64,000 nucleotides of DNA from positions 1 through 64,000 of the forward strand of contig CANRKK010000001.1 in assembly GCA_947631195.1 (NCBI GenBank), in the 5' to 3' direction. Source of the stretch: an uncultured Clostridia bacterium (GTDB lineage: Bacteria > Bacillota > Clostridia > Christensenellales > Borkfalkiaceae). Shown here piece after piece: positions 33,159 to 42,699 of this stretch (positions are counted from its first letter, which is position 1; every line of letters starts with the position of its first letter). The position numbers and the translations under genes are program-made. The notes under the pieces are model-generated. The model was given only the letters and a program-made list of their open reading frames with translations. It made no database searches and was not told where the DNA came from.

Positions 33159-33190
33159 AACGGCGGGTAATTCCGCCGTTTAAGTTTTTT
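33159..33190 (+). terminator. ftsZ terminator
   Basis: The 8-bp stem aacggcgg / ccgccgtt (33159-33166 / 33173-33180) is followed by taagtttttt. Confidence 0.8.
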
Positions 33191-33200
33191 AAGAGCATAA

Positions 33201-33239
33201 AAAAGAAAAGCGCGTTTATAAAAAACGCACTTTTCTTTT
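33201..33239 (-). terminator. spoVG terminator (minus strand)
   Basis: The arms aaaagaaaagcgcgttt (33201-33217) and aaacgcacttttctttt (33223-33239) pair over 17 positions. The one C/A mismatch on the plus strand becomes a G-U pair on the minus strand, so it is better formed in the spoVG transcript. Confidence 0.65.
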
Positions 33240-33282
33240 TACAAATTCAGTATTATTTAACTGACTGAAAATCTAAAATGAC

Positions 33283-33546
33283 TTATTTGTTAAGTTCATC
33301 ATAGTAAGCCGAAAGGATTGCTTGTTTTAAAATTTCTCGGGTCTCGGTATTTAGCGGATGCGCAATATCCTTATACTCGCCATCATTAGTTTTTCTGCTG
33401 GGCATCGCAATAAACGCGCCTTCGGCAGATTCTATCACTTTTATGTCGTGAACTACGAAACAGTCGTCGATAGTGACAGAAGCCACAGCTTTAAGTTTAT
33501 TGTCCTCCTTGTTAACTAATCTGATTCGTACATCTGAGATTTTCAT
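33283..33546 (-). CDS. spoVG: Septation/regulatory protein SpoVG
   Basis: The 87-residue protein belongs to the SpoVG family, a nucleic-acid-binding regulator affecting asymmetric septation and virulence or capsule genes in Firmicutes. The sequence shows the hallmark [30 protein letters not shown] and FIAMPSRK. It is slightly shorter than the ~95-aa average. It is monocistronic on the minus strand between ftsZ and murC. Confidence 0.96.
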   Translation of the reverse strand: MKISDVRIRLVNKEDNKLKAVASVTIDDCFVVHDIKVIESAEGAFIAMPSRKTNDGEYKDIAHPLNTETREILKQAILSAYYDELNK

Positions 33547-33560
33547 AATACACCTACCAG

Positions 33561-33589
33561 ATTATACTTTCATTACAAACATTGTACAA
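33561..33589 (-). promoter_or_regulatory. spoVG promoter (minus strand)
   Basis: On the minus strand, TTGTAC (33584-33589), 17-bp spacer, TATAAT (33561-33566), about 15 bp before the start codon. The leader is very short, with a weak RBS (taggtg). Confidence 0.7.
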
Positions 33590-33636
33590 TAAAAGATAAT
33601 CAATTTCAATACTTTAGAATAAAAAATTTTTAATTT

Positions 33637-33642
33637 TTGACA
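33637..33642 (+). promoter_or_regulatory. Possible murC -35 box
   Basis: TTGACA at 33637-33642 is followed by only poor -10 matches (TGCTAT at 17 bp, TATTTT at 20 bp). The assignment is tentative. Confidence 0.3.
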
Positions 33643-33693
33643 AAAATCTTTAAAAATTGTGCTATTTTAGTGTGATTTTGCGTAAAATTTATT

Positions 33694-35028
33694 ATGTTAA
33701 ACGGCATATGCGGCAATAATCACAGTTTTTATTTTGTAGGTATAGGCGGCGTGAGTATGAGCGCGCTGGCAAAACTTGTACATTCGTGGGGCAAAAGGGT
33801 TGCGGGAAGCGATATCTGCCGAAGCGTTTACACGGACGAACTTGCCGGCCTCGGCATTGCGGTTGATATATGCGGCGCAGCATGCAGCGTGGCCGGATTT
33901 GACGTTGTAGTATATACCGACGCTATACCCGAAAGCAATCCGCAGTTGTCCGAAGCGCGCCGCCTTGGCAAAACGGTTATTTCCCGCGGGCGGTTTTTGG
34001 CCGACGTATGCGCAAATTTCGGGACGGTTATAGCCGTGTCGGGATGTCACGGCAAAACTACCTGCACATGCATGTTGGCGCACATATTCAGTGCGGCAGA
34101 CAAAAAATTTTGCGCCCATATCGGCGGGCGGGACATTGAATTTGGCAACCTGTATTCCTGCGGGAACGATTATTTTATTACCGAAGCCTGCGAATATAAA
34201 AAGAATTTTTTGTATTTAAAGCCCGATACGGCCATCGTGCTCAATACAGGTATAGACCATTTGGAATGTTATAAAAACATCGGCGACCTAAAAAACAGTT
34301 ATTTGAATTTTATAGGTTCGGCGGACGTGAAAATAAATTTCAACGGTGAACTTGAGCCGGACGGGTTGACGTTCGGGTGGGGCGATGGCGCAATGTATAG
34401 TGCCAAAAAGATAAACCAAACGAAGGGAAAGTATTCTTTTGACCTTTTTGAAGGGGACGCCGATCTCGGCAGAATAAATTTAAACGTGTACGGCAGGCAC
34501 AATATATTGAATGCTTTGGCTGCAACGGCGGCCGCAAGGAGCGCGCAGATCGGGTTTAATTATATAAAACTCGGTTTGTCGCAATTTAAAGGAGTGGAGA
34601 GGCGCTTTGAAAAATTGGGGGACGTCGGCGGCGTGGAGTTTATCGCAGACTATGCCCACCATCCCGAAGAGATCTCCGCAAGTATTTCTACGGCAAAAAA
34701 GGCGGCGGAGGGAAGATTGTTTGTCGTGTTCCAGCCGCATACATATTCCCGCACAAAATTGCTGTTCAAACAGTTTGTAAGAGTGTTGGCGCATTTGCAA
34801 AATCTTTTGATATACAGAACATATGCGGCAAGGGAATACTATGACGACGGCGGGAGCGCGCTCACCCTGTCACAACACATAAAAAAATCACGTTACGGCG
34901 ACGATGAGCGGGACATAATAGATTTTGTTTCGGCCGCGTCGGCGGGGGATATGGTGCTTTTCCTCGGCGCGGGCGATATCTACGATATTGCCAAGTCGGC
35001 AGTCAAAAAAATATCGGCACGCCTTTAA
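33694..35028 (+). CDS. murC: UDP-N-acetylmuramate:L-alanine ligase
   Basis: The Mur ligase adds the first stem residue. The 444 residues show FVGIGGVSMSALA (UDP-MurNAc binding), the ATP loop SGCHGKTTCT (Cys where Thr is common), ITEACEYKKNFL, NTGIDHLECY, and the late motifs DYAHHPEEI and FQPHTYSRTK. No clear RBS precedes ATG 33694. It is detached from the mraZ-ftsZ block by the inverted spoVG gene. Confidence 0.96.
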   Translation: MLNGICGNNHSFYFVGIGGVSMSALAKLVHSWGKRVAGSDICRSVYTDELAGLGIAVDICGAACSVAGFDVVVYTDAIPESNPQLSEARRLGKTVISRGRFLADVCANFGTVIAVSGCHGKTTCTCMLAHIFSAADKKFCAHIGGRDIEFGNLYSCGNDYFITEACEYKKNFLYLKPDTAIVLNTGIDHLECYKNIGDLKNSYLNFIGSADVKINFNGELEPDGLTFGWGDGAMYSAKKINQTKGKYSFDLFEGDADLGRINLNVYGRHNILNALAATAAARSAQIGFNYIKLGLSQFKGVERRFEKLGDVGGVEFIADYAHHPEEISASISTAKKAAEGRLFVVFQPHTYSRTKLLFKQFVRVLAHLQNLLIYRTYAAREYYDDGGSALTLSQHIKKSRYGDDERDIIDFVSAASAGDMVLFLGAGDIYDIAKSAVKKISARL

Positions 35029-35050
35029 CGGGGCGTGTCTTTTCATTTTT
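35016..35050 (+). terminator. murC terminator overlapping the stop codon
   Basis: The 8-bp stem ggcacgcc / ggcgtgtc (one G-U) spans the murC stop codon and is followed by ttttcattttt. Confidence 0.7.
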
Positions 35051-35102
35051 AGCCCGTTTTTGCAAAATTTTAACGCAAATTTTTCAAAAAAACCGATAAT
35101 AC

Positions 35103-35154
35103 TTGACTTGAAAGCAATTTGAATATATAATTTTATCCAAATTGTGATTGGAGG
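35103..35154 (+). promoter_or_regulatory. ilvC promoter and RBS
   Basis: TTGACT (35103-35108), 17-bp spacer, TATAAT (35126-35131). The RBS ggagg (35150-35154) selects ATG 35160. No T-box or leader peptide can fit in the ~22-nt leader. Confidence 0.75.
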
Positions 35155-35159
35155 TTTCA

Positions 35160-36191
35160 ATGGCTAAAATATATTATCAGGGCGACTGCAATCTTGACGT
35201 GCTGAAAGATAAAACGGTTGCAATAATCGGATATGGTAGCCAGGGGCATGCCCATGCGTTAAATCTTCGCGACAGCGGGGTTAAAGTGATTGTAGGTCTG
35301 CGTTTGGGCGGCAAGTCCTGGGCAAAAGCGGTCGACGCGGGATTTGAGGTGTACACCGTAGCGGAGGCAACAAAGCGTGCCGACATTGTTATGCTTTTGA
35401 TCAACGATGAAAAGCAAGCGGGAGTTTATAAGGAGAGCATCGAGTGCAACCTTAAAGACGGCGCGGCGCTTGCGTTTGCCCACGGCTTTAACATTCATTT
35501 TCAACAGATAATTCCGCCCGCAAATATTGACGTGTTTATGATAGCTCCCAAGGGGCCCGGGCACACGGTTCGCTCGGAATATCAGGAGGGCAAAGGCGTT
35601 CCCTGCCTTGTTGCCATTCACCAAAACGCCACGGGTAAGGCTTTGGATATCGCGCTGGCATACGCTGCGGGCATAGGCGGTGCAAGAGCGGGTGTGCTTG
35701 AAACGACGTTTAAGTGTGAAACCGAAACGGATCTGTTTGGCGAGCAAGCGGTGCTTTGCGGAGGAGTAACTGCGCTTATGAAAGCGGGGTTTGAAACGCT
35801 TGTTGAGGCGGGATACGATCCCAAAAACGCATACTTTGAATGTATTCATGAAATGAAGCTGATTGTTGACCTCATTTATAAGGGCGGTTTTTCCCTAATG
35901 AGGTATTCGGTATCCGATACGGCTGAATTCGGAGATTATGAGACGGGCAAACGCCTGATTACTGACGAAACCAAAAAGGAAATGAAAAAAATCTTAGCGG
36001 AAATACAGGACGGCACGTTTGCCTCAAAATGGATTGCCGAAAATAACAACGGCAGGGCGCATTTTAACGCGATGCGCAGGCTCGAATCGGAACACCAGCT
36101 TGAGGAAGTGGGCGCAGAGATACGAAAGATGTATTCATGGAACGACGAGAACAGCGTGTCCGAGGCAGAAACGGGCAAGAAAAAACTTTGA
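35160..36191 (+). CDS. ilvC: Ketol-acid reductoisomerase (class I)
   Basis: The second enzyme of branched-chain amino acid synthesis isomerises and reduces acetolactate. ATG 35160 gives 343 aa, the short class I form. [17 protein letters not shown] is the nucleotide-binding loop, and GLRLGGKSW is the cofactor-specificity loop (Gly and Lys at positions often Ser). [18 protein letters not shown] and the C-terminal metal-binding [11 protein letters not shown] also match. It is a solitary gene with its own promoter and terminator; no other ilv or leu gene is in the window. Confidence 0.97.
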   Translation: MAKIYYQGDCNLDVLKDKTVAIIGYGSQGHAHALNLRDSGVKVIVGLRLGGKSWAKAVDAGFEVYTVAEATKRADIVMLLINDEKQAGVYKESIECNLKDGAALAFAHGFNIHFQQIIPPANIDVFMIAPKGPGHTVRSEYQEGKGVPCLVAIHQNATGKALDIALAYAAGIGGARAGVLETTFKCETETDLFGEQAVLCGGVTALMKAGFETLVEAGYDPKNAYFECIHEMKLIVDLIYKGGFSLMRYSVSDTAEFGDYETGKRLITDETKKEMKKILAEIQDGTFASKWIAENNNGRAHFNAMRRLESEHQLEEVGAEIRKMYSWNDENSVSEAETGKKKL

Positions 36192-36204
36192 ATATCAAGG
36201 CAAC

Positions 36205-36237
36205 GCGGGCGTACGTAAGGTGCGCCCGCATTTTTTT
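36205..36237 (+). terminator. ilvC terminator
   Basis: The 7-bp perfect arms gcgggcg / cgcccgc (36205-36211 / 36223-36229) are followed by a T7 run. Confidence 0.85.
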
Positions 36238-36301
36238 GCGTCGCCGCAGATTTTTATATATAATATTTATATATAAAATTATTAATTTGCGTTTCATTTT
36301 G

Positions 36302-36369
36302 TTGTTATTTTTTTTATTAAATGATATAATTTAGATTGACACATAGTAAATTTTTTTAACACTGCGGAG
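36302..36369 (+). promoter_or_regulatory. ftsK promoter and RBS
   Basis: TTGTTA (36302-36307), 17-bp spacer, TATAAT (36325-36330). The RBS cggag (36365-36369) lies 7 bp before GTG 36377. Confidence 0.7.
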
Positions 36370-36376
36370 TTTGGAA

Positions 36377-39300
36377 GTGGCAAAGCAAAAATCAAACAAA
36401 TCGGGCAAACAGTCCTATATATTTACGAGAGAAACATTCGGAATGACATTGATGTTATTCTCTCTTATAACCATGTTCATTCTTTTTACGGGGAATTGGG
36501 CGCTGGGGCAAGTCGGCGCGGAAATTTGCAGGTTTATGTACGGGTCTTTCGGCTACGGGGCCTATGCCGTTGTTGTATTGGCGGCATATTTCGGTTTTTG
36601 GCTTGTTTCCGAAAAGTCGATAAAGGTGAGGCCCGCATTGGCTATTGCCATTGCCGCAGTTGTTTTGATGGTTTTTCTTTTGGCGCACGCGGTGTCGACC
36701 AGAAATTTTGATCTACAAAGTTACGGCGGATATCTCTCAACATGCTATAATAATGCAATAGCCGGTTGGGCGGGATATACCTTTGGCGGCGCCATTTCGG
36801 GACTTTTGGTCTATCCCGTTGCAAAACTTGCAACTTTCGCAGGGGCATACGCTGTTTTTTCGGTTTTGCTTTTGCTCTGCGCATATTTGCTGTTCGTTGC
36901 GGCAACCCGGAGGAAGATATTCTGGTTTCTCCGCCGCAAAAAGGAGAGCGGCGGCGAGTTGCCCGCAGAGAGCGCCGAACAGGAAACAGAGCCCGTGGAG
37001 CAGCCCCAAGTTGTTACCGAGGAGCAGGTGCAACCCCCCGTTACAAGTCAAGCGGGCGGACAGGACGGCGGTTATTATAATCCCTACGAGACGCCGTCGC
37101 AACCACAACAATTTTACGACCAAACGCAGCCCTATGCCCAACAGCAACAGGATTATCCTCCCGAGGCCGCTGACGACGACAAGTTTTCGCAGCGCAGTCT
37201 CGGCAGGAAGATTTTATTTGAAAATGACGAATTTGCGGCGGAAAGTTACAGAAGGAATCTGATTTTCAGCGAAGATTCTTATTTCAACCACCCCGTGAGG
37301 AACGATTCGGATTATCTTAAGAGTTTTTCCGGCAACCCTTCTGCAACGCAAAATCCCGTTCCGCCCCAACAGCAAACTTATACGCAGAGTTACCAGGATC
37401 AAGTGGTAAGCCAACCCGTAACGGAAACCCCCTCAAGTTATGTTTACGGCGATACGCCGGCACAAACTTTCGGCAACGACAGCTATCCGCAGCCACCGAC
37501 AGAAACGCAGCAGGACGGGCAGTTTACAGACGTACCCGTCGCAGACGAGTATGCGGACAGCATCGGTCGGACAGAAACCGCCGAAGAGCCTGCCGTAAAT
37601 CCCGACCGAACGGCGGAAACTCATACCGACAGGGACTTTTTTGCGGACGATTCCACGCCTTCGGCCAATACGCGCGGTACGCAACCCGAAATTAATCCCG
37701 AAGAGACCATTGAGCCCGTGCGCCGCAGGGAGCAACCCGACGAAGTGCGCCGCGAACCGCCCGCCCAGAATGGGGACGGACAAAATATTCTTTCTTCGAT
37801 ATTCGGCGGCGAGTCTATGCGCGGCGACCGCGGCAGGGTAGATGACGGCGGCGCCGACCGCAGCAACAGAAATTTGTTTGACGATGACGGCGAGGTTGAC
37901 CTCGGTGAAGACGTCTTTGGCGTGTCTTCGCGCGATAGGGGAGGATTAGACAGGGATATAAGAGGCGCAAACAGGAATACTGAGCCTCAGCAAGACCGCA
38001 ACGTGCCTCCCGTTGTGCCGCCCGTTACCCAACCCTCCGCGCCTTCCGCAAACGAAAGGACGGTCGGGTTTGATGTTTCGTCCACCGCAAGGAGAGGAGC
38101 GGAGCCGCCCAAGGAAGAGCCTAAGCCCGTGGAAAAGCCCAAGCACGTTTGGAAAAAGTATGACCGTCCGCCGATTGATTTGCTTGACGATTATCCCGAA
38201 AACAACAACGTCAATACGGGCGAAATAGAAGATAACAAGCGCATTATTGTGGATATACTTGCAAACTTTAAGATTGAATGTGAAGTTGCAAACGTTACTG
38301 TGGGGCCGTCGCTTACGCGTTATGACGTGGTGATAGCCGATAAAACAAAGACAAGAACCGCGCTGAGCTATCGTGACGATATTGCTTTGGCGCTCATGAA
38401 AAAGAATGTAAATACATACCTCAATTACACCAAGGGTGCAATTTCCATTGAGGTCCCCAACAACCAGCGTTCGGTCGTCGGGTTAAAGACGATGCTAACG
38501 AGCTCGCAATTCATAAACAGCAAACCCAATTCGCTTACTTTCGGTTTGGGCAAAAATATAGACGGCGAAGTTGTTTGCCCTGATATTACCAAGATGCCGC
38601 ACCTGCTTGTCGCAGGCACTACAGGCAGCGGCAAGAGTATCTGTTTGAGCACTTTGCTTATCAGCCTGTTATATAAATACGGCCCCGACGAGTTACGGCT
38701 TATTCTTGTCGATCCCAAGCAGGCCGAATTTATCCCCTACAATAGGTTGCCTCACCTTATGATCAACGAAATTCTCGATGACGTCAATAAGGTTATAAAG
38801 GCGCTCAATTGGGCCATTGCGGAAATGAACCGCAGATACACGCTGTTCAAAGAAATGACCGAAAACGGCGTCGTTACCAAAACGTTGAGCGATTATAATG
38901 CGCATTTGCCCGAAGGCGAGGAGAAAATGCCCAAAATTCTTATTGTGCTGGACGAATTTGCCGATTTGATGATGCGGGCAAAAAAAGATATTGAGGACAA
39001 AATAATAATTTTGGCACAAAAGTCGCGCGCCTGCGGTATTCACCTCATACTTGCAACGCAGAGGCCGTCGGTCGACTGCATAACCGGTTTAATCAAATCC
39101 AATTTGCCGACGAGAATAGGATTTAAGGTAAATTCATTTGCCGATTCAAGCACGATTTTCGACGTCGGCGGCGCCGAGAAACTTCTCGGTATGGGCGATA
39201 TGTATTACCGCTCCGTAGATAATCCCGAACTTGTGCGCCTGCAGGGTTGCTTTGTGGGCAACGACGAAGTACAGCGTGTAACGGACTATGTCAGGTCTCA

Positions 39301-39640
39301 TAATGAAACGTACTTCGACCAAAGCGTAAGCGATTTTATCAACAAGCCCGACGAGCCCGAAGTTTCGGATTCGCGTGGCGGTGAGGACAACGGTGAAGAT
39401 GGCGGTGACGCCAAGATTGACGATACGTTTATAAAAGCGTTAAAGTTCTGCGTAACGTCTAAACAGGCGTCGGTATCTATGATTCAGCGCAGATTCCCCG
39501 TGGGATATATAAAGGCGTGCAAAATTATAGACTGGATGGAAAATATGAACTATATCACCCAGTCCGAGGGCTCAAAACCGAGAAAAGTACTGCTGTCAAT
39601 GGATGAATTTATAAGCACCTACGGAGAAGTGGATGACTGA
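36377..39640 (+). CDS. ftsK: FtsK/SpoIIIE DNA translocase
   Basis: This septal DNA pump moves chromosomes during division and/or into the forespore. GTG 36377 is chosen over TTG 36371 for RBS spacing; the product is 1087 aa. Four TM helices lie in about residues 15-185. A ~430-residue Pro/Gln/Asp-rich disordered linker follows, then the RecA-like motor with AGTTGSGKS (Walker A) and IVLDEFADLMM (Walker B), and a C-terminal winged-helix gamma domain (QRRFPVGYIKACKIIDWME). The length exceeds SpoIIIE of B. subtilis (~790), mostly from the linker. The rimO start overlaps its stop. Confidence 0.95.
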   Translation: MAKQKSNKSGKQSYIFTRETFGMTLMLFSLITMFILFTGNWALGQVGAEICRFMYGSFGYGAYAVVVLAAYFGFWLVSEKSIKVRPALAIAIAAVVLMVFLLAHAVSTRNFDLQSYGGYLSTCYNNAIAGWAGYTFGGAISGLLVYPVAKLATFAGAYAVFSVLLLLCAYLLFVAATRRKIFWFLRRKKESGGELPAESAEQETEPVEQPQVVTEEQVQPPVTSQAGGQDGGYYNPYETPSQPQQFYDQTQPYAQQQQDYPPEAADDDKFSQRSLGRKILFENDEFAAESYRRNLIFSEDSYFNHPVRNDSDYLKSFSGNPSATQNPVPPQQQTYTQSYQDQVVSQPVTETPSSYVYGDTPAQTFGNDSYPQPPTETQQDGQFTDVPVADEYADSIGRTETAEEPAVNPDRTAETHTDRDFFADDSTPSANTRGTQPEINPEETIEPVRRREQPDEVRREPPAQNGDGQNILSSIFGGESMRGDRGRVDDGGADRSNRNLFDDDGEVDLGEDVFGVSSRDRGGLDRDIRGANRNTEPQQDRNVPPVVPPVTQPSAPSANERTVGFDVSSTARRGAEPPKEEPKPVEKPKHVWKKYDRPPIDLLDDYPENNNVNTGEIEDNKRIIVDILANFKIECEVANVTVGPSLTRYDVVIADKTKTRTALSYRDDIALALMKKNVNTYLNYTKGAISIEVPNNQRSVVGLKTMLTSSQFINSKPNSLTFGLGKNIDGEVVCPDITKMPHLLVAGTTGSGKSICLSTLLISLLYKYGPDELRLILVDPKQAEFIPYNRLPHLMINEILDDVNKVIKALNWAIAEMNRRYTLFKEMTENGVVTKTLSDYNAHLPEGEEKMPKILIVLDEFADLMMRAKKDIEDKIIILAQKSRACGIHLILATQRPSVDCITGLIKSNLPTRIGFKVNSFADSSTIFDVGGAEKLLGMGDMYYRSVDNPELVRLQGCFVGNDEVQRVTDYVRSHNETYFDQSVSDFINKPDEPEVSDSRGGEDNGEDGGDAKIDDTFIKALKFCVTSKQASVSMIQRRFPVGYIKACKIIDWMENMNYITQSEGSKPRKVLLSMDEFISTYGEVDD

Positions 39641-40967
39641 TTTTACTAAAAAGAAATTCGGCATAATATCGCTCGGGTGTGATAAAAACAGGGTTGATAC
39701 CGAAAAACTTTTGGCAATAATAAGCGGCAGGGGATGCTGTATCACAGACGATATTTCCGAGGCACGGATTATTATTGTCAACACTTGTGCATTTTTAAAC
39801 GAGTCGCGAAAGGAAGCGATAGAGACCGTTTTGGAATGTGCGGCGTACAAAAGTAAAAATCTCGAAAAATTAGTCGTGACGGGATGTCTCCCCCAAAAAT
39901 ACGCAGCCGAGATTTATAACGGACTTACCGAAGCGGACTTGTTTCTCGGAACAGAGGATTACGACGAATTTTTTACCGCGCTCGAACGGACATACGCCGA
40001 CGGCAGGCTCAACTGCGTGGGAACGGGCAGCGGAAAGGTTAGCGCGGGCCGCCTGTTATCTACGCCAGCGCACTATGCGTATTTGAAAATTGCGGAGGGC
40101 TGCAACAACCATTGCACTTATTGCCTCATTCCGAAAATACGAGGGCCGTATAAAAGTTTTGCATGGGAACGGTTGGTTGAAGAAGCTGAAGGCCTCGGTG
40201 ATATTGCCGAGTTGATAGTCGTTGCGCAGGATATTACCCGCTACGGGATAGACTTGTACGGGCAAAAGAGCTTGTGCAAGCTGTTGCAAAAACTTACAGA
40301 ACTTGACAATATCGGCAGCGTGCGGTTGCTCTATTGCTATCCCGACATGCTCGACGACGAGCTGATTGCCGAGATACGCGACAATCCCAAGATAATTAAA
40401 TATCTCGATATTCCCCTTCAGCACAGCGAAGACAGAATTTTGAAATTGATGAACAGAAAGGGGAGCAGAGCGGAATATCTGGATTTGATTGCAAAATTGC
40501 GCCGCGAGATTAAAGGAATTGCAATCCGTTCGACGTTTATTGCCGGGTTCCCCACGGAAACCGAGCAGGAATTTGCGGCCTTAAAAAATTTTTTAGAAGA
40601 GGCGCGTCTTGACAACTGCGGCTTTTTCGCCTATTCGAGGGAGCCCGAAACACCCGCGTATAAGTTGCACGGGCAAATTAATTACTCGGTAAAAAGGAAA
40701 AGAGTAAAGGAGCTTTATGCCGCGCAAAAAGCGGTCAGCACAAAAAAATTAAGCGGGCTGGTCGGGCAAAAAGTCAAAGTACTTTGCGACGGTATAGACT
40801 ATGACAACGATTGCTTTGTTGGAAGGGCTTATTTCCAGGCTCCCGACATAGACGGCAAAGTTTATTTTAATGCGCACAATGCGGTTCAAGGCGAATATTT
40901 GGATATACTTATAGAGAGCACCGACGGATACGACCTTTTTGGACGTACGGAGGATTACGAATTATGA
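39633..40967 (+). CDS. rimO: Ribosomal protein uS12 (Asp) methylthiotransferase RimO
   Basis: The radical-SAM enzyme has two [4Fe-4S] clusters and modifies uS12. The 444 residues show the N-terminal cluster cysteines in SLGCDKNRVDTE, VNTCAFLNES and VVTGCLPQ, and the radical-SAM motif EGCNNHCTYC, followed by IPKIRGPYKS. A C-terminal TRAM domain lies near 375-440. SLGCDKNRVDTE resembles the RimO rather than the MiaB signature. The start overlaps ftsK by 8 bp, and pgsA begins in its stop. Confidence 0.94.
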   Translation: MTDFTKKKFGIISLGCDKNRVDTEKLLAIISGRGCCITDDISEARIIIVNTCAFLNESRKEAIETVLECAAYKSKNLEKLVVTGCLPQKYAAEIYNGLTEADLFLGTEDYDEFFTALERTYADGRLNCVGTGSGKVSAGRLLSTPAHYAYLKIAEGCNNHCTYCLIPKIRGPYKSFAWERLVEEAEGLGDIAELIVVAQDITRYGIDLYGQKSLCKLLQKLTELDNIGSVRLLYCYPDMLDDELIAEIRDNPKIIKYLDIPLQHSEDRILKLMNRKGSRAEYLDLIAKLRREIKGIAIRSTFIAGFPTETEQEFAALKNFLEEARLDNCGFFAYSREPETPAYKLHGQINYSVKRKRVKELYAAQKAVSTKKLSGLVGQKVKVLCDGIDYDNDCFVGRAYFQAPDIDGKVYFNAHNAVQGEYLDILIESTDGYDLFGRTEDYEL

Positions 40968-41611
40968 ATGAAGAAAACGGGAGCGGTTTTTATAAATTTG
41001 CCAAAGGCAATGGTGTAATGAATCTGCCCAACAAACTGACGCTGAGCAGAATGGTTATGATACCTGTATTTATTGCTCTTTTCTACGTTAATTTTACGGG
41101 ACATTATTTTGTCGCGCTTGCCGTGTTTGCAATAGCAAGTTTAACAGACCTTCTGGACGGTAAAATCGCCCGCAAATATAATCTCGTTACCAATTTGGGC
41201 AAATTTCTCGATCCCATAGCGGACAAGGTTCTCGTTCTTTCCGCGCTTGTCGTGATGCTCACCGTGCCCCAAATTTTTACTTCGGGTCTTGGCGGTTGGG
41301 CAATTATTGCGGCAGGTTGCGGCGTGGCCGTTATCCTTGCACGCGAGATAATTGTCAGTGGTTTCCGCATGGTTGCGGCAAGTTCCGGCGTGGTTATCGC
41401 CGCCGATATTTTCGGCAAATATAAAACCACCGCGCAGGATATCGCCATAGTTATTTTGCTTGTCGGCGCGGGCGTTTGCGAATTGGCGGAGGGCCCCGCA
41501 GGGTCTGTCATAAATTATATCGGCCTTGGCTTTTTTGCCATAGCCGTTGTACTCACCGTTATATCGGGCATAAATTACCTTGTCAAAAACAGAGAAATCC
41601 TAAAGAAATGA
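40964..41611 (+). CDS. pgsA: CDP-diacylglycerol-glycerol-3-phosphate 3-phosphatidyltransferase
   Basis: The membrane enzyme makes phosphatidylglycerol phosphate. The 215 residues contain the CDP-alcohol phosphotransferase signature D-x2-DG-x2-AR-x8-G-x3-D-x3-D (DLLDGKIARKYNLVTNLGKFLDPIAD), about five TM helices, and LPNKLTLSRM at the N-terminus. The first ~18 residues are an extra polar leader; the ATGA overlap with rimO supports this start. It overlaps cinA by ATGA. Confidence 0.94.
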   Translation: MNEENGSGFYKFAKGNGVMNLPNKLTLSRMVMIPVFIALFYVNFTGHYFVALAVFAIASLTDLLDGKIARKYNLVTNLGKFLDPIADKVLVLSALVVMLTVPQIFTSGLGGWAIIAAGCGVAVILAREIIVSGFRMVAASSGVVIAADIFGKYKTTAQDIAIVILLVGAGVCELAEGPAGSVINYIGLGFFAIAVVLTVISGINYLVKNREILKK

Positions 41612-42684
41612 GTCAAAAGAAGTGCTTACTGATATTCAGAAATAAAAAATTGAACGTGTTTGACAGGGCGGAGAGAAGCATTGCGGCTTTTTCTTCGGGC
41701 GGCATCTATTTTGACAGGATTTTATACTGTGCATACGATGACGCCGGGGAAATAACGCGCACGCTCAAGGAGTGTATCGCTGCATACGCAGACGTCGTTA
41801 TATTGACTCCTTCGGCAATGCGCGAATCGCTTTTGTCCTTTTGCGAAAAAACTTGCAACGGCAAATTTGACAATTTTGACATTTTAACTTCGGATTGTGC
41901 AAATATTTACGTTATAGTTTCCGATGGCGGCGGGCGGTTGCAGGAGAGCGACGTTGTCTCCATATTTGCCAAAAAATATGATTGCGGCGTGGAGCGCGCC
42001 TATATACGCACTGTCGGGGCCGCGATACCGCAAATCAATGCGGCAATATCAAAGGCAAAAAATATTTGTCCAGAATGTGACTTTAACGTCAGTGAGAGTT
42101 ATTCCGATTGCAGAATTGAAGCGGTATATCCCGCCAACGTGATAAAATCCGTGTTCGACGGCATGTGGCGTTCGCTTATCGGCAGCCTGAACGACTATAT
42201 CTATGCGCTCGAGGACATAACGCTTGCCGAAAGGTTATTCCAGCTTTTGCAGCTGAGAAGAATGAAAATCTCCGTTGCGGAATCGTTTACTGGCGGCGGG
42301 GTGGCCAAGCGCCTTGTTAGCGTCCCCGGCATAAGCGAAGTTTATTTTGAAGGGCTGAACACCTATTCAAACGAGTCCAAAATAAAACGACTCGGCGTTG
42401 ACGAGCTTATATTAAAGCAATACGGAGCGGTGTCCGAGCAAACGGCATTCAGAATGGCGGAGGGGCTGTTAAATACCAACGATTGCGATATAGCGATATC
42501 CACTACGGGCATTGCAGGGCCAAAATCGGACAACACGTTAAAACCCGTCGGACTGTTGTATATTGCGGCAGGCGTAAAGGAAAACATTTCGGTTTTCAAA
42601 TACGAATTGAAGGGTAACAGGGAAAGCATTACGGAAACTGCAATAAATCTTGCATTGTTCCATGCATTTAAAAAGATAAAATAA
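41608..42684 (+). CDS. cinA: CinA family protein with intact PncC domain and degenerate N-terminal domain
   Basis: ATG 41608 overlaps the pgsA stop and gives 358 aa (usual CinA ~410). The C-terminal half (about 205-358) is a nicotinamide-nucleotide amidase (PncC) domain, with ISVAESFTGGGVAKRL (usual AESCTGG), STTGIAGP and KPVGLLYIAA. The N-terminal half occupies the place of the MoCF/COG1058 domain but lacks its normal GTELL and NTN motifs. Only the end of that domain (YALEDITLAERLFQLL) is recognisable. The pgsA-cinA-recA order is common in Firmicutes, supporting the identity. The N-domain pyrophosphatase function is probably lost. Confidence 0.82.
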   Translation: MSQKKCLLIFRNKKLNVFDRAERSIAAFSSGGIYFDRILYCAYDDAGEITRTLKECIAAYADVVILTPSAMRESLLSFCEKTCNGKFDNFDILTSDCANIYVIVSDGGGRLQESDVVSIFAKKYDCGVERAYIRTVGAAIPQINAAISKAKNICPECDFNVSESYSDCRIEAVYPANVIKSVFDGMWRSLIGSLNDYIYALEDITLAERLFQLLQLRRMKISVAESFTGGGVAKRLVSVPGISEVYFEGLNTYSNESKIKRLGVDELILKQYGAVSEQTAFRMAEGLLNTNDCDIAISTTGIAGPKSDNTLKPVGLLYIAAGVKENISVFKYELKGNRESITETAINLALFHAFKKIK

Positions 42685-42699
42685 TATAGGAGATATACA

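Noticed and set aside
35040-35159. T-box or leader-peptide attenuator upstream of ilvC
   Set aside because: The leader after the promoter is only about 22 nt and has no T-box sequence or leader ORF.
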